A stretch of 64,000 nt of DNA from CAIKLP01 sp965279595 (GCA_965279595.1 OZ257246.1:744001-808000), one strand, 5' to 3'. Counted from the first letter of the stretch, positions 53,307 to 62,253 are shown. The notes: generated by a model not told the origin, from the sequence alone. A program made the numbers and translations.

Positions 53307-55349
53307 CTACCAAACTTTTACACGATCAGCAGCAGGTCTGTACATTTTGTCTCCTTCTTTCACACCAAAAGCTTCATAAAACTCAGGCATGTTTGTTAAA
53401 GGACCATTGGTACGATATTTACCTGGTGAATGTGGATCAGTTACAATGCGTTGGTTCAAATTCTCAGGAGTAATATTTTGTCTCCAAACTTGAGCCCAAC
53501 TTAAAAAGAATCTTTGATCTGCAGTAAATCCATCAATTTTTTCATTGGCTTTTCCTTGAGCAGTTCTTTTAAACGCATCATAAGCAATATTGATACCACC
53601 AACATCTGCAATGTTTTCACCTAAAGTTAATTCACCATTTACATGCACATTATCTAAAACAGTATATGCTGAATATTGATCAACTAACATTTTAGTTTTC
53701 TCTTTAAATCTTCTGTTGTCTTCTTCAGTCCACCAATTTTTTAAATTTCCTTCTTTATCGAATTGACAACCTTGATCATCAAAACCATGAGTCATTTCGT
53801 GACCTATAACAGCACCAATACCTCCATAGTTAATGGCATCATCAACAGTTGGATCAAAGAAAGGGAATTGTAAAATACCAGCAGGGAATACAATTTCGTT
53901 GATGTTCGGATTATAATAAGCGTTGATAGTATGTGGCGTCATTCCCCATTCTGTTTTATCAACAGGCTTTCCTAATTTTTTAATCATCTCATCAAATGCA
54001 AATTCATTAGAACGAATAATATTCATTACATAAGAGCTGCGATCAATAGTTAATGGAGTATAATCTTTAAACTTATCAGGGTATCCAATTTTTTTAATGA
54101 ATACGTCTAATTTAGCAATGGCTTGTTGTTTAGTTGAATCGCCCATCCAATCTAATTTACCAATACGTTCACGATAAACGGCTTGCATATTAGTTAACAT
54201 TTCAATGCAACGTTGTTTTGCTTCTTCAGGGAAATATCTTTTCACATAAACAGATCCTAATGCTTCACCTACGCCACCATCAATATCGCCCAATACACGC
54301 TTCCATCTTGGTTTCATTTCTTTTGCACCGTTCATTGTTTTGCCATTAAATGCAAAACTTTCTGCAACAAAAGCTTGGTTTAATTTTCCAGCAAATGAAC
54401 TTACTAAATGCCATCTCATATAAGTTTTCCAAGCTTCCATTTTTTCTGTTTTAATCATTTTGTCTACCTCAGCAAAAAACTTAGGTTGACTCATGATAAA
54501 CTCTTTTACATCCTTCAATCCAGCTGCATTGAAGTGTGCATTCCAATCTATTGTTGAAGTAACTTTGTTTGCTTCAGCAATTGTTTTCTTATTGTAAGAT
54601 GCATATGGGTCGCGCATTTCAACTCGAGTCATTGAAGCTTTTGCCATTTGCGTTTCTAGACGCATGATGGTTTGTGCATTTGCTTTTGCTGTAGCTTCAT
54701 CATCACCCATTAATTTAAACATGCGTTCTAAATGGGAAATAAATTCTTTACGAATTTCAATTGAACGCTCATCTGTATTTACATAATAATCACGATCAGG
54801 TAAACTTAATCCACCTTGATCTGCATAAGGAATATAAGCAGTACTTACTTTCATGTCTTGATATACATAAAAATTAAATAAAGGTGCTACTCCTGTGCGT
54901 TGATATTTTGCAACTAATTTCAAGAAATCATTTTTGTCTTTCATTGCTTGAATTTCATCAAACGATGATTTCAATGGAGAAATTCCTGCTTTTTCAATAG
55001 CGATAGAATCCATTCCACTTGCGTAAAAATCACCTACTTTTTGTTCATTACTTCCACTTTTTGCAGAAGTATTAGCTGCGGCTTCTTCTAATAATACTTT
55101 TAGCTTTTTGTTTGTATTATCTTGGAGAATTGTAAATGCTCCCCAGCGCGTTTCTGTACTTGGTATTGGATTGTTTTTCATCCATTGACCGTTTGCGTAA
55201 CTGTAAAAATCATCTTGAGGGCGAACTGTTGTATCAATATTTGCTACATCAATTGCTGTGATTTTTTCTGAACTTTGGTTTGTTTTACAGGCATTAACTA
55301 CCAGAACAACACCAAGTGCAGCACTTAAATAAATTGAAGACTTCATCAT
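53307..55349 (-). CDS. M13 family (neprilysin/PepO-like) zinc endopeptidase lipoprotein
   Basis: A 680-residue exported metallopeptidase. It begins with a lipoprotein signal whose lipobox Cys is at about 21 (VVNACKT); either of the first two Met codons could start it. The Peptidase_M13_N helical domain covers about 35-420. The catalytic domain has the zinc motif HEMTH (517-521) and the third-ligand motif GENIAD (577-582), with N-A-Y-Y-N-P before them as the substrate-binding segment. Length and motifs are complete. It is expected to be anchored in the periplasm or on the surface and to cut oligopeptides. Confidence 0.96.
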   Translation of the reverse strand: MMKSSIYLSAALGVVLVVNACKTNQSSEKITAIDVANIDTTVRPQDDFYSYANGQWMKNNPIPSTETRWGAFTILQDNTNKKLKVLLEEAAANTSAKSGSNEQKVGDFYASGMDSIAIEKAGISPLKSSFDEIQAMKDKNDFLKLVAKYQRTGVAPLFNFYVYQDMKVSTAYIPYADQGGLSLPDRDYYVNTDERSIEIRKEFISHLERMFKLMGDDEATAKANAQTIMRLETQMAKASMTRVEMRDPYASYNKKTIAEANKVTSTIDWNAHFNAAGLKDVKEFIMSQPKFFAEVDKMIKTEKMEAWKTYMRWHLVSSFAGKLNQAFVAESFAFNGKTMNGAKEMKPRWKRVLGDIDGGVGEALGSVYVKRYFPEEAKQRCIEMLTNMQAVYRERIGKLDWMGDSTKQQAIAKLDVFIKKIGYPDKFKDYTPLTIDRSSYVMNIIRSNEFAFDEMIKKLGKPVDKTEWGMTPHTINAYYNPNINEIVFPAGILQFPFFDPTVDDAINYGGIGAVIGHEMTHGFDDQGCQFDKEGNLKNWWTEEDNRRFKEKTKMLVDQYSAYTVLDNVHVNGELTLGENIADVGGINIAYDAFKRTAQGKANEKIDGFTADQRFFLSWAQVWRQNITPENLNQRIVTDPHSPGKYRTNGPLTNMPEFYEAFGVKEGDKMYRPAADRVKVW

Positions 55350-55465
55350 AATTTAATGGTTTGGGAGGCAAGTTAATAATATTTTGTATGGGGATTAATT
55401 TGATTACACGATTGTTACAATTCCTTTACAATCTGATGTCTAATCTGAATAAACATTGAATTCAC

Positions 55466-55473
55466 TATCTTTG
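55466..55473 (+). promoter_or_regulatory. -7 box of the endonuclease I gene
   Basis: TATCTTTG is a perfect TAnnTTTG match 16 bases before the ATG of the endonuclease gene. Confidence 0.5.
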
Positions 55474-55489
55474 CAGCTTAATACCAGTT

Positions 55490-57148
55490 ATGAAAAAGTT
55501 AATTTTTATTCTTTCTATTGTTTTAATCGGCTTTAATGCAAATTCACAAGGATTAACCATTAATTCCACTCAATTGAACTTTGCCAGCACTTTTGAAAAT
55601 GCAGCCGATAGCCAGTTTATTTCTATTAAAAACAACACTGAAAGTAATATCGTTTTAAAGGAGTTTAGATTTTACGCTTTCTATAATAGCTATCCATTTT
55701 ATGTTAAACAGGATACACTAAATATTCTTGCAAACGACTCTGCTGGATTTTATATTTATTTTAAACCACTTCATAATGTATTACATAATGCAGAACTTTT
55801 TGTAATTACAGAACCATCTATTTATTCATTTTCAATTGATTTAAAAGGTCAGGGTAAATACAGTAAAACTTATTATAATTCAACAGAAAACAAATCAGAA
55901 GAGGATTTGAAAGCGTCCATTAAAACATTGGTTGCACAAGGATATGTTTCCTTAGGTTACAATACTGCACGTGATAAAATGTTCATGGAGATTGATAATA
56001 AATTTGTGAACGGTCAAGGTGCAGGTTCAAATACACTAGAATGTGTATATACAGGCAAATTGGCTTTTGGATATACAGATAGAACTTCTGCACAAACCAA
56101 TTTTAACTTCAATACAGAGCACACTTTTCCTCAAGGGTTTTTTAGTCAGAATGAACCTATGCGTTCAGACTTACACCATTTATTTCCAACCAATGATGCG
56201 GCTAATAATAGTAGAAATAACTTTGCTTTTGGTGTAGCTACCTTACCATATCAAAATGATGCTACAAATACACCTTCACATTTAGGTTCTAATAGCATTT
56301 ATGAACCAAGGGATACACAAAAAGGCAGAACCGCAAGAGCGATGATGTACTTTGTATTGCGATACCAGGATTATACAAACTTTTTTGCAACACAGGAATC
56401 TATTTTGCGTCAATGGAATGCTACATACCCCCCAAATGCTGTTGATATAGCTAGAAACAATGCCATTCAATTGGTACAAAAAAATAGAAATCCATTTGTT
56501 GATTATCCTCAATTGGCAGATAGGATTCAGAAAATTGTTGGCACTTCAACTGCGCCTGTTATTAGAGGAAGTGATTATATTAAAACGATTACTACTTCAG
56601 AATTGATAGACACAAATTTGGTTTATCACTTTGAAATTCCTTATGTCAATACAGGAAATACAAGTTTAACCTTAACTAATTTTAAAAGCACTGACGCTGT
56701 TAGTCATTTGACATTAATTGCTGATACCATTCAATTAGCAGCTAATGAGGCTACCAAACTATCTATAGATATTCAAACAACTGACACATCAGGATTAATA
56801 ATTGATAGTATTTTATTTTTGAACAATGGGCAACCTGAATTTTTCATAATCAAGGCTAATATTAAAAAGACAATTACAATTGGATTTGATTCAAATATTC
56901 CCAATTCGGAGATTCAATTTTACCCAAATCCTGTTTTTAACCAAGCAATTATTCAATTAAAATCCAATAATTATGTAAATGCGATTTTATTGATAGATGT
57001 ATTAGGAAAAACGCATCGATTAAGTTTTGAAAAAATTGATTCAAAAAACTTGTTAATAGATTTATCTCCATTTCATTCTGGAATCTATTGGTTATCAATA
57101 AAATCTAACCAAAATACAATCCAAAATCTAAAAATTATTAAAAATTAA
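55490..57148 (+). CDS. Secreted endonuclease I family nuclease with T9SS sorting domain
   Basis: A 552-residue exported nuclease. After the signal peptide (ends ANSQ) comes a beta-sandwich of about 100 residues of the choice-of-anchor/ASH type. The endonuclease I (DNA/RNA non-specific His-Me finger) domain follows (about 130-350). Its core is visible as FNTEHTFPQ, D-L-H-H-L-F-P-T and N-S-R-N-N-F-A-F-G; the His in the first motif is the general base and the Asn/His of the others bind the metal. A further beta-sandwich and a T9SS sorting domain (YPNPVFNQ, last 75 residues) complete it. Likely used to scavenge phosphate or nucleotides from extracellular DNA. Confidence 0.93.
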   Translation: MKKLIFILSIVLIGFNANSQGLTINSTQLNFASTFENAADSQFISIKNNTESNIVLKEFRFYAFYNSYPFYVKQDTLNILANDSAGFYIYFKPLHNVLHNAELFVITEPSIYSFSIDLKGQGKYSKTYYNSTENKSEEDLKASIKTLVAQGYVSLGYNTARDKMFMEIDNKFVNGQGAGSNTLECVYTGKLAFGYTDRTSAQTNFNFNTEHTFPQGFFSQNEPMRSDLHHLFPTNDAANNSRNNFAFGVATLPYQNDATNTPSHLGSNSIYEPRDTQKGRTARAMMYFVLRYQDYTNFFATQESILRQWNATYPPNAVDIARNNAIQLVQKNRNPFVDYPQLADRIQKIVGTSTAPVIRGSDYIKTITTSELIDTNLVYHFEIPYVNTGNTSLTLTNFKSTDAVSHLTLIADTIQLAANEATKLSIDIQTTDTSGLIIDSILFLNNGQPEFFIIKANIKKTITIGFDSNIPNSEIQFYPNPVFNQAIIQLKSNNYVNAILLIDVLGKTHRLSFEKIDSKNLLIDLSPFHSGIYWLSIKSNQNTIQNLKIIKN

Positions 57149-57335
57149 GGGGGAAATAGCTCGAATTATAAAAATCAATCCAAGGTTTAAAAACCCAATT
57201 TAGATTAAATAGGAATGGTTTTAATAAATTTAGTTGTGCTAAAAAGCTGTTTTTATTATTATTTTAAGCATATTTAGACAATTGTTAGAATTTTATTAGG
57301 AAAAGTAGTAAATTGTAGCCCCTATACCCAGTAAA

Positions 57336-59168
57336 ATGTTGAGGACGAGTAAAAAACACAACAGAAAAAAAATTCTTGCAATTCTTGCACTTGCGTTTTT
57401 TATGTTAAATAATGCTGGGGTAAGTTTGGCCCAATCAAATAATAATAACGAGAACCCTTATTCAAAAGAAAATTACTCAGATGCAAAAAAATTGCAACGT
57501 GTGGTTTATAATATTATTCAACCATATTTAAAAGGAACAAATTTTTTAGTTGATGTAAAAATTAAAAAACAGTCATTTGAAGTTGATTCAGCAGGTGTTC
57601 AAATAACTGATGTTGATACAGGTATGGCGGTTGATTATTTACCAGGTGTAGCTGATGGCTCCAATGTTGTAATAAATGATAATGGAGTTTACGCGCCTTT
57701 TAATATTGGCAATGGTAAAACAAAAACAGTAGTTATAGTAATGGACACCTGCTATGATTCCAATGCATTGGCTTTTATTGACAATTTAGTTAGAAGTACA
57801 ATTCCATTTGATGCTGCCAACGGTGATAGATTATTGGTACAATCGCAGGTCTTTCCTGCTTCACCAAATTCATTTCCACCAGTTCAAAAGCCAGTACCTA
57901 ACGTTGCTTCACTAAGTCCATTCCCTATTCAACAGCAACCTTCTATACAACAAACATTTCCTCAAGTAACCAAAAATGAAACACCACCTGAAAGTGGTTC
58001 ATTAAACATGGCAGCTTTGATTCCATACTTGATCATAATTTTGTTGTTCATGCTTTTTGCTTTTGTTATTTTATATCTTTTGTTAAGACCCAAAAAGAAA
58101 AAGCAAAATGAAGAGCTACAATCGATACATCAAAAAATTGAACAATTAGAAAATGCTGCTAGAGCACCGATATTAATTCAACATGATGACAACTTAGATA
58201 ATTATGCAAAGTTGGCGGATATGCGTTCATATGTTACTAAAGAATTTATTAGCAATAAAAATAAAGTTGCAGATTTATTCAATGAGTGGGTGGAAGTAGA
58301 TGAAAGTGCTGGTCTTCAAAAAATAGTTAACATTTTAAAAGCTACCAATCCTAAATTATTACCTTTTTTAAATTCTCATTTATCAAAAGACAATTACCAT
58401 TATGTTGAAATTTCATTAGATGATAATCCACCATTGGTTCCTGAAGAGCAGCTAAAACATATTGAACAATTTAAAAAAGAAATATCCACTTTTAATACAG
58501 CACCAAAAACAAAAGAACGAGATATCTTTCATTTCTTAAATCAATTAAATGAACAACAAATCATGTATTTGATTAAAGAAGAAAGTGAAGAGTTAGCTGC
58601 CATTGTATTGGCTCAATTGAACCCTAAAAGATGTATGAGTATTATCAAAAATTTTGACAGTACTAAACAATCAATCATTCTACAAAAAATGAGCAGCATC
58701 AATGATTTGTCGGTTGCTGTATATAAAGAAATTGCTTCTTATTTTTCTGCGAAAGCTATGTCAATGAATGATATGAAATATGTGAGTTTGGATGGATTGA
58801 AAACTATTATCAGTTTATTAGATACATTACCTACAACTGAACAGAAAAAATACATTGATGATTTAGCGGGATATGATTTAGATCTCGCAAGAAAAATTAA
58901 AGAGCGCTTCATTACTTTCGAAGAAATACAAGATCAAGATGATTACTTTTTGCAACGTGCATTAGAAGATGTTGATTCAGGTACCATTGCCAAAGCATTG
59001 ATCAATGCAAATGAAACAACAGTTAATAAATTAATTAGTCTTCGTCCGAAGAGAGAACAATTATTAATTAAATCAGAAATTGATTACAATAAAGATTTAT
59101 TAATAGAAGAAATTGAGAAAGCTAGAAAAGTCATATTAGATAAATTGAAATTGAACTTAGTTGCATGA
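57336..59168 (+). CDS. Natural FliF-FliG fusion: minimal membrane ring plus rotor protein
   Basis: A 610-residue inner-membrane protein. A signal/first helix spans 12-33. Residues 45-175 match the third ring-building domain of FliF, with FIDNLVRSTIPFDAANGD at 147-164 against the FliF pattern I-E-D-L-x-R-E-A-M-G-F-x-x-x-R-G-D. A Pro/Gln-rich linker and a second helix (226-250) follow. The segment 296-322 ends K-V-A-D-L-F-N-E-W-V and matches the FliF tail that binds FliG. Residues 395-460 match FliG middle domain (LIKEESEELAAIVLAQL for L-I-x-D-E-H-P-Q-x-x-A-x-I-L). Residues 485-605 match FliG-C, with FEEIQDQDDYFLQRALEDVD. By hand alignment the torque residue R281 is kept (Arg573), D289 is Glu581, and K264 and D288 are lost. 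First gene of a coupled operon with MotA and MotB homologues. Confidence 0.85.
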   Translation: MLRTSKKHNRKKILAILALAFFMLNNAGVSLAQSNNNNENPYSKENYSDAKKLQRVVYNIIQPYLKGTNFLVDVKIKKQSFEVDSAGVQITDVDTGMAVDYLPGVADGSNVVINDNGVYAPFNIGNGKTKTVVIVMDTCYDSNALAFIDNLVRSTIPFDAANGDRLLVQSQVFPASPNSFPPVQKPVPNVASLSPFPIQQQPSIQQTFPQVTKNETPPESGSLNMAALIPYLIIILLFMLFAFVILYLLLRPKKKKQNEELQSIHQKIEQLENAARAPILIQHDDNLDNYAKLADMRSYVTKEFISNKNKVADLFNEWVEVDESAGLQKIVNILKATNPKLLPFLNSHLSKDNYHYVEISLDDNPPLVPEEQLKHIEQFKKEISTFNTAPKTKERDIFHFLNQLNEQQIMYLIKEESEELAAIVLAQLNPKRCMSIIKNFDSTKQSIILQKMSSINDLSVAVYKEIASYFSAKAMSMNDMKYVSLDGLKTIISLLDTLPTTEQKKYIDDLAGYDLDLARKIKERFITFEEIQDQDDYFLQRALEDVDSGTIAKALINANETTVNKLISLRPKREQLLIKSEIDYNKDLLIEEIEKARKVILDKLKLNLVA

Positions 59169-60226
59169 AAATAACAAAACACCTATTTGTATTTATTTTT
59201 ACATTAGTTGCTTTAAATGCTGCAGCTCAAAAAAAATATGACCGTGAATCAAAGCTGACTGAGTTTAACGATTTATTGATTAGTGTATCCGCCAGCATCA
59301 ATGATATTCCATTTGCAGCTAGACGAGTAGCTTTATTTGATATTACTTCTCGCTCTGACAATCCTGTTATTATTAGTCAAAAACAATTGCGTTTACAATT
59401 TGAAGATGTTTTGAAAAAGAAAGCGTTTACAGTTGTATCTGTTCCGGAATTTGAACGAAAAATGATCATGAAAATCAATGGTAATGATTCATTGATAAAA
59501 ATTGATAACCAAAGTGCCATTAGCAATTTTCGTCAACAGCCTGAAAGCTTAGCAGAGCTTTGCAGAAAATACGGTATTCAAAGTTTGATTGATTGCAATT
59601 TGTTTTTTGATAGTGTGAATGGATTTGTCATGAATATTCGATTTGTAAATGCATCAACAAGAGAAGTGCTTTGGAATGAAACGCTATATTCAAGAGTAAA
59701 AGAATCTACTTTTAAAGTTCGTAAACGAATTAATTTTGGAGCTGGGTTAACAGTGATAAACTCTTTCCAAGAAAATACAACTGTTTATTCATCAAATACA
59801 ATTACTACTTCTTTCTTAGCTGAATATACCTATGACCAAAATATGTCTGCTGATAATACAGCATTTTTTGGATTGTTCGCACGTTTAAATTATTACAACT
59901 TGCGATTAGCCACAAGTGCAGTCAGTGAAAATAATAAACTAGGGAGCGCCTTTTTCCCAGGAGTAGGTATTCGTGGTTCAAAATTATTTTATAAAAAGAA
60001 ACAAACTCAAGGTTACTGGTTTGAATATCAATTAGGCGGTGGAGTTACTATTTACAATAAATTGTTTGGTCAAGTTAACCAAGCAATGAACATAAGTTTA
60101 ACAAAGAATTTCGGAATTGGAATGATGATGGAGTATAACTTAATTGCTCCGAAGTATTCTAAAGGTGTTACTTCTGTTTCATTTAATAATATTAATTATG
60201 CGTTTTCCCTTGCTTATAAATTCTAA
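59165..60226 (+). CDS. Exported protein with possible FlgO/CsgG-like domain and outer-membrane beta-barrel
   Basis: A 353-residue exported protein (signal peptide ends NAAAQ). Residues 30-180 have the alternating strands and the A-E-L-C-R-K-Y-G-I-Q-S-L-I-D-C and V-N-A-S-T-R-E-V-L-W pattern of FlgO/CsgG/LpoB-like periplasmic folds. From about 188 to the C-terminal Phe the sequence is a series of amphipathic strands ending YAFSLAYKF, typical of an outer-membrane barrel of about eight strands. FlgO is known as an outer-membrane flagellar protein in Vibrio. The fold assignment here is by eye only. The gene overlaps the FliF-FliG stop by 4 bases, so it is almost certainly part of the same machine. 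Confidence 0.65.
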   Translation: MKITKHLFVFIFTLVALNAAAQKKYDRESKLTEFNDLLISVSASINDIPFAARRVALFDITSRSDNPVIISQKQLRLQFEDVLKKKAFTVVSVPEFERKMIMKINGNDSLIKIDNQSAISNFRQQPESLAELCRKYGIQSLIDCNLFFDSVNGFVMNIRFVNASTREVLWNETLYSRVKESTFKVRKRINFGAGLTVINSFQENTTVYSSNTITTSFLAEYTYDQNMSADNTAFFGLFARLNYYNLRLATSAVSENNKLGSAFFPGVGIRGSKLFYKKKQTQGYWFEYQLGGGVTIYNKLFGQVNQAMNISLTKNFGIGMMMEYNLIAPKYSKGVTSVSFNNINYAFSLAYKF

Positions 60227-60764
60227 ACAAACAAAACTGTTTAGACTTTGCAATGTTGCAATTGTTGGCTTAAGTTTTCTGTTGTTAAATGGAGTTGAAC
60301 TTCATGCTCAAAGTCCATTTCAAAAAGTTGACACTACGAAAGGTCGAGTAAAAATTAAATATAAAAACCAAAATACTTCTATTGATTTGGTACTTGACCC
60401 AAACGATCAAGAATTTAATTTAGAATTTAATGGTAGAGATTTAGTAAGCAGTTTAATTATTGTTGACAGTACAAAAAAAAGCGGCAAAGATGTAAATTCC
60501 TTAACAAGTGCGGAGAATAGCAAGATGCTTCGATTTTATCGTTTATCACAAGATGAATATTATAAAAAAGCATATGATAGAGCATTATCCTATGTTGATA
60601 GCTCTTTATATATTGCAGAAACATCAGAAGCATTGGGTCTGAAAGGAAGTATATTTTTTACAAAGGGAGAAATTGATCGTGCAAAAAGAAATTGGGAAAT
60701 GGCGAAGAAAATTGATCCGAATTTTAAAACCCCAGTTATATATCAAAAAAATAGTCGCCAATGA
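60198..60764 (+). CDS. Periplasmic TPR protein of the rotor-stator operon
   Basis: I choose the ATG at 60198, which gives a short basic lead and a signal peptide ending LHAQ; the open frame starts further up at 60144 inside the previous gene. Even so, the start overlaps the previous gene by 29 bases. The mature part has a beta-rich segment (about 40-95) and two TPR-like helices pairs (about 110-180: Y-K-K-A-Y-D-R-A-L-S-Y-V-D and K-G-E-I-D-R-A-K-R-N-W-E-M-A-K-K-I-D-P). TPR proteins are assembly or scaffold factors. It overlaps the MotA-like start by 4 bases. No flagellar counterpart is recognised. Confidence 0.75.
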   Translation: MRFPLLINSKQTKLFRLCNVAIVGLSFLLLNGVELHAQSPFQKVDTTKGRVKIKYKNQNTSIDLVLDPNDQEFNLEFNGRDLVSSLIIVDSTKKSGKDVNSLTSAENSKMLRFYRLSQDEYYKKAYDRALSYVDSSLYIAETSEALGLKGSIFFTKGEIDRAKRNWEMAKKIDPNFKTPVIYQKNSRQ

Positions 60765-61591
60765 GATTTTCAATTATAAGTTTGTTTCTTGTTTTGTTTT
60801 CCTTAGGATTATTGGCCTTAGGTATTTGTGATGTTATTGGCATTGTACACATAAAAAAAGCATTACCTTTTTTATACGTCAACCGATTTTTAGATTTACC
60901 TAGTTTCTTAATAGTTGCAGGTGGAACTTTGAGTAATGCATTTATAATATACCCTCCACATTTATTAGCAACATCTTTTAGTAAATTATTTTTATTGTTC
61001 AGTCAGTCAAAAGATAACCAAAAACAATTAGAAAAAGATATTGATTCAGTTGTGTCATGGGCAAATGAATATAAAACAAACCGAATTGAATTTCTTAGAA
61101 CAATTCAAGATAGACAAACACATGATTTCTCAGCATATTTATTTTCATTAGTTAGCACTAATTATTCAATTGATGAAGTAAAAATTATTGGAGAAGCTAG
61201 TATCAACGAGCATCATAATAAATATTTAAAAATTGCTGATGTATTTAAAAACATGGGTAACTCTGGACCAGCATTTGGTATGTTCGGAACTTTGTTTGGT
61301 TTAGTTTATATGCTTAGTAGTTTAGATGACCCTTCTAAAATTGGACCTGGTTTAGCAACAGGTTTATTAGTTACACTTTATGGAGTTTCTATGACTCACT
61401 TGCTATTTTTCCCAATGTCGAAAAAAATATTGCTTAATGCAGAATATAATTTAATAAGAGAAGAAATGTTATTAGAGGGAATTGAATTAATTGCTGACAA
61501 TAAATCTCCGCTTTTTATTAAAGATAAATTACAGACCTATTTAGATCGAGCTTATACTATGAAGCAATTGAAGAACGAGAATAAAAAGTAA
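60761..61591 (+). CDS. MotA-like stator ion-channel subunit
   Basis: A 276-residue membrane protein with four helices (about 6-27, 47-66, 170-190, 198-218) and a large cytoplasmic loop (about 75-165), as in MotA. The second helix begins L-I-V-A-G-G-T, as MotA does. The third and fourth carry the MotA signature GPAFGMFGTLFGLV-x-M-L-x-x-L-D-D-P-S-K-I-G-P: Pro170 and Pro218 correspond to E. coli MotA P173 and P222, which are essential for torque. It is closer to MotA than to ExbB/TolQ because it has four helices and the D-D-P-S-K-I-G-P loop. It is not GldL, which has two helices. Starts within the previous stop (4-base overlap), followed after 4 bases by the MotB-like gene. Confidence 0.9.
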   Translation: MRFSIISLFLVLFSLGLLALGICDVIGIVHIKKALPFLYVNRFLDLPSFLIVAGGTLSNAFIIYPPHLLATSFSKLFLLFSQSKDNQKQLEKDIDSVVSWANEYKTNRIEFLRTIQDRQTHDFSAYLFSLVSTNYSIDEVKIIGEASINEHHNKYLKIADVFKNMGNSGPAFGMFGTLFGLVYMLSSLDDPSKIGPGLATGLLVTLYGVSMTHLLFFPMSKKILLNAEYNLIREEMLLEGIELIADNKSPLFIKDKLQTYLDRAYTMKQLKNENKK

Positions 61592-61595
61592 TTCG

Positions 61596-62252
61596 ATGTC
61601 GAGAAATATAAAACATCGATCAGAAGAACATGAAGAAAATTGGTTGATCACGTATGCAGATACCATCACTAATTTACTTGCGTTTTTTATATTGATAGTT
61701 TCGATGTCAAGAATTGATCAAAACATTTGGGCTGAAGTAAGTAAGGGCTTGAAATCAAAATTAAATCAGAAAGAAGTTAAGACCAGTTTAAATACAGTGA
61801 AAGATCGCTTGGATTCTCTTTTAAAAAAAGAAGAACAAGCTGGTTTGATTGATGTGAAAATGGATCAAGATGGTATTAAAATGAATATCTTGAGCAGAGG
61901 TGTTTATAATTCAGGTGAAGCAGAATTGTTGGATGAGGGCAAGGGAATAGTTGACCGCGTAATTAATGCAATAAATTCTACTAAAAGCAATACTTTTAAA
62001 ATAGATGTAGAAGGACATACTGATGATGTGCCTATCAAAAATGATTTCTATAAATCAAATTGGGAACTTTCAACTTCACGTGCTTCAAATGCTATCCAAT
62101 ATTTAATAGATAAAGGAATAAGTCCTGATAGATTAAAAGCTTCTGGTTATGGCGATACCAAGCCACTATTCCCTAACAAAGATGTTAAGGGCAATCCTAT
62201 TGATAAAAACAGAGCATTCAATAGAAGGGTTGTAGTTCGTATATATTACTAA
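61596..62252 (+). CDS. MotB-like stator subunit with OmpA peptidoglycan-binding domain
   Basis: A 218-residue protein: a short cytoplasmic N-terminus, one helix (about 19-42) and a periplasmic OmpA-like domain (about 125-218). The helix reads NWLITYADTITNLLAFFIL; Asp22 in YAD aligns with the ion-binding Asp32 of E. coli MotB (A-Y-A-D-F-M-T). A plug-like linker (45-120) follows. The OmpA domain has VEGHTDDVPI, S-T-S-R-A and the closing N-R-R-V-V-V-R-I, needed for peptidoglycan binding. This is the complete MotB plan. It follows the MotA-like gene by 4 bases, so together they form a stator expected to be driven by H+ or Na+. Confidence 0.92.
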   Translation: MSRNIKHRSEEHEENWLITYADTITNLLAFFILIVSMSRIDQNIWAEVSKGLKSKLNQKEVKTSLNTVKDRLDSLLKKEEQAGLIDVKMDQDGIKMNILSRGVYNSGEAELLDEGKGIVDRVINAINSTKSNTFKIDVEGHTDDVPIKNDFYKSNWELSTSRASNAIQYLIDKGISPDRLKASGYGDTKPLFPNKDVKGNPIDKNRAFNRRVVVRIYY

Positions 62253-62253
62253 A

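Noticed and set aside
60761..62252. GldL/GldM gliding motor or Zorya ZorA/ZorB
   Set aside because: GldL has two helices and GldM is about 500 residues without an OmpA domain. ZorA has a long coiled-coil tail and the operon lacks ZorC/ZorD. The four-helix MotA signature and short MotB fit flagellar-type stators better.
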